Shown here piece by piece: positions 37,220 to 45,047 of a stretch of DNA of 64,000 nt. The notes beneath the pieces are model-generated. The model was not told the DNA's origin, ran no database searches, and saw only the letters and a program-made list of their open reading frames with translations. The number at the start of each line of letters is the position of its first letter. Positions within the stretch are counted from its first letter, which is position 1. The position numbers and the translations under genes are program-made. Source of the stretch: Arthrobacter sp. 131MFCol6.1 (lineage in GTDB: Bacteria > Actinomycetota > Actinomycetes > Actinomycetales > Micrococcaceae); NCBI RefSeq assembly GCF_000374925.1, contig NZ_KB895545.1, positions 124,001 to 188,000 on the forward strand, in the 5' to 3' direction.

Positions 37220-38410
37220 TCAGACGATCGCGGAAATGCCCGTGATCGCCCGGCCGGTGACCAGGGTGTTGATTTCGTGCGTGCCCTCGTAGGAGTAGAT
37301 GGCTTCGGCGTCCGCAAAGACCTTGGCCATTTCGAAGTCCGTCACGATCCCGTTGCCGCCGAGGATGCTCCGTCCCAGGGCCACGCTTTCGCGCATGCGC
37401 GCGGTGGTGAACGCCTTGGCCAGGGCGGACTGCTCGTCCTTCGCCTCCCCCGCATCCTCCAGCTGGGAGAGCCTCACCATCATGCCCATGGAGCTGACGG
37501 CGTTGCCGAGGATCTGCACGAGCTGGTGCTGGATCAGCTGGAAGGAGGCAATCGGGCGGCCGAACTGGCTGCGTTCCACGGCGTAGCGCCGGGCGACGTC
37601 GAAGGCGGCGAGCTGCTGCCCCACCGCTTGCCAGGCAACGGCCAGGCGGGTGACTTTCAGGACCTTGTTCGTGTCACGGAAGCTGTTGGCATTGGCGAGC
37701 TTGAAGAACTCCGGCACCACAACGTTATCGAGCGTGATGTCGGCGTTCTGAACCGTGCGCAGCGAGATCTTGTTCTCGATTTTCGAGGCTCTGTACCCCT
37801 CGGTCTTGGTGTCCACGAGGAACCCTTTGACCTGGTTGTCCTCGACATCGCGGGCGTAGATGACCACCCAGTCGGAGAAGGTTGCGTTGCCGATCCAGCG
37901 CTTGGCTCCATTGAGGATCCAGTTCCCGCCGTCGCGCCGCGCCGTGGTGCGCGTACCGCCGGCGACGTCGGAGCCGCCAAGGGGCTCGGTGAGGCCGAAG
38001 GCGCCGATCTTCTTGAGCGAGTAAATCTCGGGAAGCCACGCGTCCTGCTGCTCCTGGGAGGCAAGGGCTTCGATGGAGCCGGTGAAGAGCCCGTCATGGA
38101 CGCCCATGAACGTCGCGATCGACGTGTCGGCGCGGGTGACTTCCGCGTGCAGGATGCCGGCGAAGAGGTTCGAGTAGCCCTGCCTCCGGACGGGGCTGAC
38201 CAGGTCGATTTCTGCCAGCTTCGGGATCAGCTCCATGGGGAACTCCGCGCGATTCCAGCAATCGACGGCGATCGGCCGGACTTCGCGGGCAAGGAACTCG
38301 CGGACTTCGGCCAGCCTGTCCTGCTCCTTGGCGCTGAGCAGCTGCTCGAACGCAAAGAAGTCGCCATCGGCGTAGGGCAGGTTATGGATGTCGATGGCAG
38401 CTTTGGACAT
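37220..38410 (-). CDS. Acyl-CoA dehydrogenase, glutaryl-CoA dehydrogenase-like
   Basis: A 396-residue FAD-dependent dehydrogenase. The C-terminal motif SYEGTHEINTLVTGRAITGI (catalytic Glu375) is very close to glutaryl-CoA dehydrogenases, as are FGLTEPLGGSDVAGG and the FAREVRPI-like N-terminal helix (here LAREVRPIAVDCW). A glutaryl-CoA or related substrate is likely but an unspecialised acyl-CoA cannot be excluded. GAAGGA precedes the ATG. A perfect 28-bp palindrome lies 54 nt upstream of the start. It is a single-gene unit. Confidence 0.87.
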   Translation of the reverse strand: MSKAAIDIHNLPYADGDFFAFEQLLSAKEQDRLAEVREFLAREVRPIAVDCWNRAEFPMELIPKLAEIDLVSPVRRQGYSNLFAGILHAEVTRADTSIATFMGVHDGLFTGSIEALASQEQQDAWLPEIYSLKKIGAFGLTEPLGGSDVAGGTRTTARRDGGNWILNGAKRWIGNATFSDWVVIYARDVEDNQVKGFLVDTKTEGYRASKIENKISLRTVQNADITLDNVVVPEFFKLANANSFRDTNKVLKVTRLAVAWQAVGQQLAAFDVARRYAVERSQFGRPIASFQLIQHQLVQILGNAVSSMGMMVRLSQLEDAGEAKDEQSALAKAFTTARMRESVALGRSILGGNGIVTDFEMAKVFADAEAIYSYEGTHEINTLVTGRAITGISAIV

Positions 38411-38463
38411 GGTGTTCCTTCACTCGATCAGCGGGGACCAAAAGGGCGCCGGCTTCGCGCCGA

Positions 38464-38491
38464 CGATATGTTACTCATGAGTAACATATCG
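38464..38491. promoter_or_regulatory. Perfect 28-bp palindromic operator
   Basis: The half-site CGATATGTTACTCA is followed immediately by its exact reverse complement. The centre TTACTCATGAGTAA resembles operators of TetR-family fatty-acid regulators. It lies in the promoter region of the glutaryl-CoA dehydrogenase-like gene. No TetR gene is adjacent, so the regulator acts from elsewhere. Confidence 0.8.
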
Positions 38492-38531
38492 CAGTGTCGA
38501 GACGCCTGCAAGCGTCGGACCCGACCCCGAC

Positions 38532-38575
38532 AAAAAGGGAGCCGTGGCCGACGTCGGACGTCAGCCACGGCTCCC
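38532..38575 (-). terminator. Intrinsic terminator of the CAU tRNA gene
   Basis: Perfect 12-bp stem (GGGAGCCGTGGC and complement) with a 15-nt loop that itself contains ACGTC repeats, followed by TTTTT in the minus sense. It lies 45 nt downstream of the tRNA. Confidence 0.9.
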
Positions 38576-38620
38576 GTGGTTGCGGGCCCCCTGATGAGGA
38601 GGCTGCCGCAGAAATGAATG

Positions 38621-38694
38621 TAGGGCTACTCGGACTTGAACCGAGGACCTTAGGATTATGAGTCCCGCGCTCTAACCAGCTGAGCTATAGCCCC
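38621..38694 (-). tRNA. tRNA with CAU anticodon, probably tRNA-Ile2 (AUA-decoding)
   Basis: A 74-nt cloverleaf without encoded CCA. Acceptor GGGGCTA pairs with TAGCCCT (G1-U72 wobble). The D arm is GCTC/GAGC, the anticodon loop CTCATAA and the T arm CTCGG/CCGAG. The acceptor and D arm look like those of actinobacterial tRNA-Ile(GAU), so I favour tRNA-Ile whose C34 is changed to lysidine by TilS. Elongator tRNA-Met is the alternative. C27-A43 at the foot of the anticodon stem is mismatched. Confidence 0.88.
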
Positions 38695-38826
38695 CTGCGC
38701 CCGGAGCCGGACCTGGCCCGCTGGGGGCCGGATTGGTTCCGGGCAAAAATACTCTAGCAATAGTAGACGCATCACACGTACGCGCCGCCACCGGCAGGCG
38801 GCCCGGCGCAACTGACCTGGATGCTG

Positions 38827-38871
38827 TTGGACTGGACGCACTGGGACTGGACGCGTTCGGAGTGGACGCAT
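38827..38871. repeat. Three 15-nt tandem units downstream of the glycosyltransferase gene
   Basis: TTGGACTGGACGCAC, TGGGACTGGACGCGT and TCGGAGTGGACGCAT lie back to back, 19 nt past the stop codon of the minus-strand glycosyltransferase gene. No role visible. Confidence 0.75.
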
Positions 38872-38889
38872 CCCTGCCAGGCGGCGTGC

Positions 38890-40086
38890 CTAGAGGACCA
38901 GGTCGTCGTAGCTGGCGCCCCGGTAGATGTCCTCAAATGTCTGCAGCGTGCGCGCGATGCCGTGGCTTTCCACCATTTCGCGGCTGGTCTTGCCCATCGC
39001 ATCACGCTCGTGGTCCGGCAGCGAGAACACGCGCGTCAGCTTGGCGGCGAGGTCGTCGCTGTCGTTGGGGATAAAGAGGTAGCCGTTTTCCCCGTCGCGG
39101 ACCAGGTGCGGCAGCGCCATGGCGTTGGCCAGCAGGACTGGCGTAGACGCCGACATCGCCTCCAGGGTCACGAGGGACTGGAGCTCCGCCGTGCCGGGCA
39201 TGCAGAACACGTCGGCCGTGATGTAGGCCTTGCGAAGCTCGGCGTCGCTGGCCAGGCCGAGGAACCTGACCCGGTCCGCCAGTCCGAGCCGGGCGACCTG
39301 TGCCTCGAGGGCAGGACGGACTTCGCCGCCGCCGACGATTTCGAGGTGAATGTCGAGTTCTTTGGGCGTCTTGGCTACGGCGTCGATCAGGACGTCCACA
39401 TGCTTCTCCTCCGCCAGCCGGCCGGCGAAGAGCACGGTGGGGCTGGCGTGGCGTTCCGCGGTTTCGCCGGGATGCAGCTCGTAGGCGGCGGCGTCGATGC
39501 CGTTGGAGAGGGGCAGGACCTGGCGCAGGAAGGCGTGCTGGTGCATGGCCTTGGCGGCAAGCGGCGTGGGTGTGGTCACGACGTCGGCCTGGCCCATGAC
39601 CTTGCCCATGTCACGCCAGGAGATCCGGCCCACGATGTCTTTGAACCATTGCGGGAACGGCAGGAAGGGGTTCAGGTTTTCGGGCATGAAGTGGTTGGTC
39701 GCCACCACCCGGATGCCTCGCTTCACGGCCTCGTACAGGACGTGCTCGCCGATCATGTAGTGGCTCTGGATGTGCACCACGTCCGGCTGGATGCGGTCGA
39801 ACAGCAGCCCGATTTCCTTTTTGATCTCCCAGGGGAAGGTGACCCGGAAATACTCGTGCGTGGGCACGGAGTGGGAGCGCAGGCGGTGGACGGTGGCCTC
39901 GTCGCTGAACTCGCTGTAGCTCGGGCCCTTGCCCGGGCGGCATGCCAGGACGTGGACCTCGTGACCGCGGGCTGTCATCCCCTTGGCCAGGCGGTAGCCG
40001 AACTGGGCGGCGCCGTTGACGTGGGGCGGGTACGTGTCAGCGGCAATCAGGATGGTCAGCGGCGGCTGGTTGTCGGACGTGGTCAC
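38890..40086 (-). CDS. GT4-family glycosyltransferase (alpha-mannosyltransferase-like)
   Basis: 398 residues with the two Rossmann domains of GT-B enzymes. The N-terminal ADTYPPHVNGAAQFGYRLA acceptor motif is typical of PimB/mannosyltransferase-like GT4 proteins. In the C-terminal domain LFAGRLAEEKHVD and the EX7E motif ELQSLVTLE bind the sugar-nucleotide donor. GTG 40086 is chosen because AGGAG lies 8 nt upstream. It probably builds a cell-envelope glycolipid or polysaccharide; donor and acceptor are unknown. Confidence 0.87.
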   Translation of the reverse strand: MTTSDNQPPLTILIAADTYPPHVNGAAQFGYRLAKGMTARGHEVHVLACRPGKGPSYSEFSDEATVHRLRSHSVPTHEYFRVTFPWEIKKEIGLLFDRIQPDVVHIQSHYMIGEHVLYEAVKRGIRVVATNHFMPENLNPFLPFPQWFKDIVGRISWRDMGKVMGQADVVTTPTPLAAKAMHQHAFLRQVLPLSNGIDAAAYELHPGETAERHASPTVLFAGRLAEEKHVDVLIDAVAKTPKELDIHLEIVGGGEVRPALEAQVARLGLADRVRFLGLASDAELRKAYITADVFCMPGTAELQSLVTLEAMSASTPVLLANAMALPHLVRDGENGYLFIPNDSDDLAAKLTRVFSLPDHERDAMGKTSREMVESHGIARTLQTFEDIYRGASYDDLVL

Positions 40087-40191
40087 GTGGAGAGCTCCTG
40101 GTGGTCGCTGTGCGGTCAGCTGGATCAAAGGTGGCCGGCTGGCCATCGGCGCACGGGCGCCGGGCCTGCAGCCGAAGTCTGGGCGGACGCC

Positions 40192-41094
40192 CTAGGACCT
40201 GCCCGCAGTCTTCCGCGCGTCCTTCTTGCGCTTGGTGACTTCCGGGTGGTGTCTGGAAAGGGCTATTACTCCCACGATAGCAAGTGATGCGGCCGTCCCC
40301 ATGGCGATAGCCATCACAGGCTGGACGTCGGGACGCAGTTCTCCCAGAATTACGATGCCGATTGCGATGCCCACAATGGGGTCGATCACGGTCAAACCGG
40401 CGATCACGAGGTCCGGCGGTCCGCTGGAGTAGGCATTCTGTACAAACCACGATCCCAGCACGCCTGCAGCCACAATTGCCACGGCGCTGTACCACGGCAC
40501 ATTCAGCAGGAACTGCCCGTTCGGGTCCAACAGATGCCGGCCGATGATGCGGGTCAGGACCGCCACGAAGCCGAACAGGACGCCGGCGCCGAGGATGTAG
40601 ACGAAGGCGCTCATGCGGTGCTTGAACAGGACGGCGAGCGTTCCGAAGAGCCCAACCGCCAGGGCCAGGAGCAGCACGATGGTCAGTTCGTCCGAGCTGC
40701 TGACGTTGTGGTTTTCCTGGGTGACATTGACGGCCAGCACCACAAAGAGTGCTGAACCTGTCACGCAGAGCGAGATGGCCACGATGGTGGCCCGGTTCAT
40801 GCTCAGGCCCTGGTCCTTGGTGTTGACCACGGTGGTGATGACCAGGGCGATCGCGCCGATCGGTTGCACCACCGTCAGCGGGGCCATGACGAGCGCGACG
40901 GCGTTCATCGCCATCCCGACGCACAGCAGCATGAACCCGAAAAGCCAGCGCGGATTGCGCGCGAGCCGAAGCAGGCCGTGGGTGCTCAGCGCCAGGCCGC
41001 CGGTATCGGCCTTGACCGCGCTGCCCTGGCGCTGGGCGCCAAAGGCCAGGCAGAAGGCACCGAGCACCGCAAGCAGTACCGCAACCCAGACCAT
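40192..41094 (-). CDS. DMT-superfamily membrane transporter (NIPA/EamA-like)
   Basis: 300 residues and about nine to ten membrane helices in two halves, the layout of drug/metabolite transporters. Segments such as LTVVQPIGAIALVITTVVNTK and LTVIDPIVGIAIGIVILGE are typical of the NIPA/DUF803-like branch. A basic C-terminal tail (TKRKKDARKTAGRS) is cytoplasmic. The ATG overlaps the stop of the CDP-alcohol phosphatidyltransferase gene by one base (TGATG). Substrate unknown. Confidence 0.82.
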   Translation of the reverse strand: MVWVAVLLAVLGAFCLAFGAQRQGSAVKADTGGLALSTHGLLRLARNPRWLFGFMLLCVGMAMNAVALVMAPLTVVQPIGAIALVITTVVNTKDQGLSMNRATIVAISLCVTGSALFVVLAVNVTQENHNVSSSDELTIVLLLALAVGLFGTLAVLFKHRMSAFVYILGAGVLFGFVAVLTRIIGRHLLDPNGQFLLNVPWYSAVAIVAAGVLGSWFVQNAYSSGPPDLVIAGLTVIDPIVGIAIGIVILGELRPDVQPVMAIAMGTAASLAIVGVIALSRHHPEVTKRKKDARKTAGRS

Positions 41095-41717
41095 CAGTGG
41101 GAGCCGCCGTCGTGCGCGCGAAGTTGCCTGCCCTTGCCGATGATGGCCCAGACGTAGTTGTAGGCCGCGATCCAGTGCCCGACGAGGCCCAGGCCCAGGA
41201 AGATCCACGCGACCGTGGCGTACGCGTCGGCAGCGGGCACCGGAAGTTTGGACAGCACCAGCAGCGGGGTGCCCACCAGCAGCAGGCCCGTCCGGATTTT
41301 TCCGATGCGGCTCACCGGCAGATCCGGGTGGCCGTGGAAATAGAACAGTGACAGGGCGAGCAGGACCGCGTCCGGGACCAGCAGCGCGGCGAGATACCAC
41401 CACTCGACGACGCCTGCGATCACGAGGGTCACGGCGACGGCGATCAGCGAGAGTCTGTCGGCAATCGGGTCCATGACCCGGCCGAGGTTGGACATTTGAT
41501 TGAAGCGGCGGGCGATGTAGCCGTCCACCCAGTCGGTGCTGGCCATGATGGCGAGCACGAGGGCACCGTAACCGTACTTGTGCTCCGAGAGGACCAGCCA
41601 GATGAACACCGGAACACCAAGGAAGCGCACCACAGTCAGGACATTGGGGACCGTGAAGACCGCGTCGCGGTGGACGAGGGGCTGCCCGGGGCGGGCGCCA
41701 GCGCCGATGAACTTCAT
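41094..41717 (-). CDS. CDP-alcohol phosphatidyltransferase (PgsA-like)
   Basis: A 207-residue membrane enzyme with the complete CDP-alcohol phosphatidyltransferase motif: D62, D65-G, A69-R70, then G79, D83 and D87 with the canonical spacing. It transfers a phosphatidyl group from CDP-diacylglycerol to a small alcohol (glycerol 3-phosphate, inositol phosphate or cardiolipin-type acceptor). AAGGGGGG precedes the ATG. It is coupled to the DMT transporter downstream and follows the holin-like gene by 55 bp. Confidence 0.88.
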   Translation of the reverse strand: MKFIGAGARPGQPLVHRDAVFTVPNVLTVVRFLGVPVFIWLVLSEHKYGYGALVLAIMASTDWVDGYIARRFNQMSNLGRVMDPIADRLSLIAVAVTLVIAGVVEWWYLAALLVPDAVLLALSLFYFHGHPDLPVSRIGKIRTGLLLVGTPLLVLSKLPVPAADAYATVAWIFLGLGLVGHWIAAYNYVWAIIGKGRQLRAHDGGSH

Positions 41718-41772
41718 CGATTCCCCCCTTCCGTGGACGGCAACGGTTTGGCGTTTGGGTTCAGGGATCTGC

Positions 41773-42651
41773 CTAGCCCTTTAGCAGCCGGCGCACAAGG
41801 ACCGCGAGGGCGGCTCCCGACGCGGCGAGCACAGCCAGGGGCTTCCAGCGCTGCTTGATCGTGTCGGCCAGGCCCTGCCCGTCAGCGGATGTGGAGGACC
41901 CCGCCGAGGTGCGGACTGAGGAGCGGAAGCCTGCGATCTTGTCGCTGAGCTGCTCCTTGCCGTCCTGGAGTCGGGCCTGGGTGGCGGCCAGCAGGGTTTG
42001 GGCCTGGGTCTTGACGTCGAGTTCGCGGCCGAGGTCGTCGCGCACGCCGGTGAGATGCGTGCGCCGCTGGTCCACCCGGCGTCGGAGTTCGGCCTCTGTG
42101 GGGGGCGGCCCGAAGTCGGGCTTGGCGGCCGCTTTGGCTTCCTTCTCCGCCTTCGCCTTGGCGGCGGCGGCTTCCTTGGCGGCCTTGGCGGCTTTGTACT
42201 GTTCGGAGTTCGGATCCAGGATCGCCGCGTCGAAGGCGGAGCCCTCCTTGGCGATGCCGAGGTCGTACTTGAGCCCCCGGATAGTCTCCTCGGGGACCAG
42301 CGGCATGAGCTTCTTGAACTTGTTCAGACCGATGAGCGCCCCGATCGCGGCGATGACCAGGAAGACTGCGCAGACCAGCAGGGCGGCGAGCCAGGCGGGC
42401 ATGATCGTGGCCAGTCCCATGATTGCCGCAACGACGAGTCCGACCAGCAGGAACGCAACGAACACCAGTGCGACGGCGAAGAAGGCGCCTGCGACGCCGA
42501 GCTGGATCCCCTTGCGCTTGATTTCGGCCTTGGCCAGCGCAATCTCGTCACTGAGCTGCCGGGGCGCCAGCTTGAAGATCATCTTCAGGGTTTGCGGCAG
42601 CGCGGAAATGCGCAGCCCACCGCCTGTCCCGCCGCTGTGACGTCCGCTCAT
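41773..42651 (-). CDS. Holin-superfamily-III-like / DUF3618 fusion membrane protein
   Basis: 292 residues. The N-terminal part (about 20-125) resembles the actinobacterial 'phage holin family' proteins: LAPRQLSDEIALAKAEIKRKG, then two long membrane hairpins. A lysine/alanine-rich helical linker follows (AKAAKEAAAAKAKAEKEA). The C-terminal part (about 195-292) has TEAELRRRVDQRRTHLTGVRDDL and a final membrane helix with VRRLLKG, as in DUF3618 proteins. These are separate genes in many relatives. No phage genes are nearby, so this is a chromosomal envelope protein of unknown function. Confidence 0.78.
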   Translation of the reverse strand: MSGRHSGGTGGGLRISALPQTLKMIFKLAPRQLSDEIALAKAEIKRKGIQLGVAGAFFAVALVFVAFLLVGLVVAAIMGLATIMPAWLAALLVCAVFLVIAAIGALIGLNKFKKLMPLVPEETIRGLKYDLGIAKEGSAFDAAILDPNSEQYKAAKAAKEAAAAKAKAEKEAKAAAKPDFGPPPTEAELRRRVDQRRTHLTGVRDDLGRELDVKTQAQTLLAATQARLQDGKEQLSDKIAGFRSSVRTSAGSSTSADGQGLADTIKQRWKPLAVLAASGAALAVLVRRLLKG

Positions 42652-42835
42652 CGGTCCCGCCTAACTGGTGCCATCCGTCGATCCGCTCGCGCGGGCTTGC
42701 CGGGTCTGGACAGCTTCGCACAGACCCCGGTGTCAAAACTATCATTTAGGCTCTTGGGAGGCCCTTTCGGGCAAGGTGTGGCGCGCCTGCCCAGCCACCG
42801 GCCGGCTATCCCGGCGGGCCCTAGGATGGACCTCT

Positions 42836-44059
42836 GTGAGCACACCCCACAATCCCGGTGATTCCCTGAGCCGCCGTCGTAAATTCCTCTACATCCTGAC
42901 GCTCGGCGCTTTGACCGCCCTCGGGCCGTTCACGGTTGACCTCTACTTGCCCGCATTCCCTGCCCTGGAAGAAAGCCTGGGCGTCTCCGCGGCCGCGGTG
43001 CAGCTGACGCTCACGGGGACGACCATAGGTTTCGCGCTGGGACAGCTGGTAGTGGGTCCGCTGAGTGACAAGTTCGGCCGGCGGCTGCCCCTGATCGTGG
43101 CGACGGCGGTTCACATCGCGGCATCCCTGGGCGCCGCGCAGTCCACGGACATCGCCACGCTGGGCTTCTTCCGCGTCCTCATGGGCGTCGGGGCTGCCGG
43201 AGGCGGTGTGGTGGCCATGGCCATGGTCCGTGACCTGTTCAGCGGCTACGCGATGGTGCGGATGTTCGCGAGGATGGCCCTTGTCAACGGGCTGGCCCCG
43301 ATCCTCGCCCCGGTGATCGGCTCCCAGCTGCTGTTGCTGGTCCCCTGGCCCGGCATCTTCTTGTTCCTGGCCGCCTACGGGACCTGCGTCATCATCGCGG
43401 CCCTCTTCGTGATCCGGGAGACCCTGCCGCCGGAGCTGCGCGGCAAATCCGGGATGACCGCGGGCCAGCGTTACAAGGTGCTCTTCTCCGACCGGATCTT
43501 CGTGGGCCTGCTGCTGGTGGGCGGGATGAACTTCGCGGGCCTTTTCACCTACCTCTCGGCCTCGCCGTTCCTGTTCCAGAATGTCTACGGGTTCACGCCC
43601 CAGCAGTACGGCCTGCTCTTTGGCGTCAACTCGCTGGGCATCGTGGCGGGCGTGCAGACCAGCGCAAGGCTCATCAAGCGCGTCCCGCCACAGTGGATCC
43701 TGGCCTGTTCCACGGCCTGGATGTTCGTCATGGCCGTCCTGATTGTCGTCTTCGACCAGCTGGGGTTCGGGCTGTGGGGCGTCCTGGTGCCGCTGTGGTT
43801 CTACATCCTCGGCGCCGGTTTCACCTTCCCCACCGTGCAGGTCCTGGCCCTGTCCAAACATGGCGCCCAGGCAGGAACCGCGGCTTCCCTTCTCGGCGCG
43901 GCGACCTTCTTGATGGCGGGCCTTATCTCGCCGGTGGTCGGCTGGCTCGGCGTCAGCTCCGCAACCCCGATGGGCGCCGTCCAGGCCGTCTGCATCCTGC
44001 TGGCGGCCGCTGCACTGTGGCTGGTTGTACGGCCCAGCACGGTGCCACCGATCCAATAG
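42836..44059 (+). CDS. MFS drug-resistance transporter, Bcr/CflA type (DHA1)
   Basis: 407 residues, about 12 membrane helices. It starts with the Bcr/CflA signature ALTALGPFTVDLYLPAFP, and the motif-A loop GPLSDKFGRRLPL lies between helices 2 and 3. It probably exports small drugs or metabolites by proton antiport; the substrate is not predictable. The GTG at 42836 has AGGA upstream and gives a short cytoplasmic N-terminus ending SRRRKF. Confidence 0.9.
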   Translation: MSTPHNPGDSLSRRRKFLYILTLGALTALGPFTVDLYLPAFPALEESLGVSAAAVQLTLTGTTIGFALGQLVVGPLSDKFGRRLPLIVATAVHIAASLGAAQSTDIATLGFFRVLMGVGAAGGGVVAMAMVRDLFSGYAMVRMFARMALVNGLAPILAPVIGSQLLLLVPWPGIFLFLAAYGTCVIIAALFVIRETLPPELRGKSGMTAGQRYKVLFSDRIFVGLLLVGGMNFAGLFTYLSASPFLFQNVYGFTPQQYGLLFGVNSLGIVAGVQTSARLIKRVPPQWILACSTAWMFVMAVLIVVFDQLGFGLWGVLVPLWFYILGAGFTFPTVQVLALSKHGAQAGTAASLLGAATFLMAGLISPVVGWLGVSSATPMGAVQAVCILLAAAALWLVVRPSTVPPIQ

Positions 44060-44062
44060 CCG

Positions 44063-44122
44063 GGCTCCCCGGCGGGACATGCCCATTCTTCGCGGCTTCC
44101 CCGGCGGGACATGCCCACTCTT
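44063..44122. repeat. 31-nt-period direct repeat with GGGACATGCCCA boxes
   Basis: Two units, GGCTCCCCGGCGGGACATG and GGCTTCCCCGGCGGGACATG, continue into CCCATTCTT and CCCACTCTT. They begin 31 nt apart right after the MFS stop codon. Two more related boxes follow: TGGACATATTGG near 44133 and TGGACATGTCCC near 44174. The sequence between the MFS gene and the next gene holds nothing else. Confidence 0.7.
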
Positions 44123-44307
44123 GGCACCGAGGACTGGACATATTGGCACTAGGTCCACCCGCCAGGACCACGACTGGACATGTCCCCCGGCCAGCCGGAA
44201 TAGCCTGTACAACGGGCACCGCCGCACCCACAGCCTTGTCACTGGCCTGCAGTCCTGCGCCCCGTCGCACCCTGTTCGACGTCCGCGGCGGGCGATAAAG
44301 TTATTTC

Positions 44308-44715
44308 ATGCCCGACAGGCAGGATCACCCGCCCCTTCCGGCCACTTGGCAGCGGTGCGACGCCGGAATCCTGCCCCTGTGGTGGGATCGTTTGTGCAGC
44401 CAGACCAGTCCGCAGTCGGCGGCCCTGTTCGCCGCCGGTCTGTTCACCGAAGACCGCCGGCGCCCAATTGCCCAGTGGTACAACCCTGCCTATGACTCCG
44501 CCCTCCTCGTGGCACCGGAATCTTCCCCGGAGTGGCCGGTGCAACGGTTCGGCATCTTCTATGCTCCCCCGGGCGGCGGATTCACCCAGGTGCACTCTGC
44601 GCCGCATGAATGGCACCCGCGGGAGCCACGGAAGTCCCCCACCGAGCAGGAGGCCTTCCAGGCAGCGGTCGCCGAGGCCCAGCGCTTCCTCCAGGTGGAA
44701 ATGTACTTCGTCTGA
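44308..44715 (+). CDS. Hypothetical protein, 135 residues
   Basis: I do not recognise a family. It is soluble and rich in tryptophan, proline and glutamate, with motifs QWYNPAYDSALLVAPES, QRFGIFYAPPGGG and a helical C-terminus EAFQAAVAEAQRFLQVEMYF. There is no signal peptide or membrane segment. The even amino acid composition and third-position GC support real coding. The ATG has no strong ribosome binding site. It stands alone between the MFS gene and the tRNA-Asn genes. Confidence 0.6.
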   Translation: MPDRQDHPPLPATWQRCDAGILPLWWDRLCSQTSPQSAALFAAGLFTEDRRRPIAQWYNPAYDSALLVAPESSPEWPVQRFGIFYAPPGGGFTQVHSAPHEWHPREPRKSPTEQEAFQAAVAEAQRFLQVEMYFV

Positions 44716-44793
44716 TCCCGCCACCTGAACTGCCCCCCTGGGACGTCCGGCTGGAAGCCCAGCCCACTGACGGAGCAACAAGAACGAAGAAAT

Positions 44794-44833
44794 AAAAAAG
44801 GCCCCGCGGCTGGCTTTCACCGGCCGCGGGACC
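44794..44833 (-). terminator. Intrinsic terminator of the downstream tRNA-Asn
   Basis: A 14-bp GC-rich stem (GGTCCCGCGGCCGG in the minus sense, with mismatches) and a 6-nt loop are followed by TTTTTT, 7 nt after the tRNA end. Confidence 0.9.
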
Positions 44834-44839
44834 TGTCCG

Positions 44840-44912
44840 CTCCTCCTGCTGGACTTGAACCAGCAACCCTTCGATTAACAGTCGAATGCTCTGCCAATTG
44901 AGCTAAGGAGGA
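44840..44912 (-). tRNA. tRNA-Asn (GTT), copy 2
   Basis: A 73-nt cloverleaf: acceptor TCCTCCT/AGGAGGA, D arm GCTC/GAGC, anticodon stem TTCGA/TCGAA with loop CTGTTAA (anticodon GTT), T arm GCTGG/CCAGC, discriminator G, CCA not encoded. It is identical to the copy about 200 bp upstream. Confidence 0.97.
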
Positions 44913-45006
44913 ATGAAGCAGGTACGACATTAGCAAAGGTTTTGCCGGTAGGGAAATCGGCCGCGGAGCCGGCGCCAGCCAGTCCCGAAATACCCCCTCC
45001 GGGTAT

Positions 45007-45042
45007 AAAAAAGTCCCCGTTCCGGAACCCGGAACGGGGACT
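45007..45042 (-). terminator. Intrinsic terminator of the upstream tRNA-Asn
   Basis: A 12- to 14-bp stem (AGTCCCCGTTCCGG and complement) with a very small loop is followed by TTTTTT in the minus sense, 6 nt after the tRNA. Its sequence differs completely from the terminator of the second copy. Confidence 0.92.
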
Positions 45043-45047
45043 GCGCG

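Noticed and set aside
38733..39074. 113-codon plus-strand frame with LDALG-like pentapeptides
   Set aside because: It overlaps the glycosyltransferase gene antisense, lacks a ribosome binding site and is produced by the 15-nt tandem repeat.
41773..42651. Possible prophage remnant, from the holin-like protein
   Set aside because: No integrase, structural, lysin or packaging genes are nearby, and this holin-like family is normal chromosomal content in actinobacteria.
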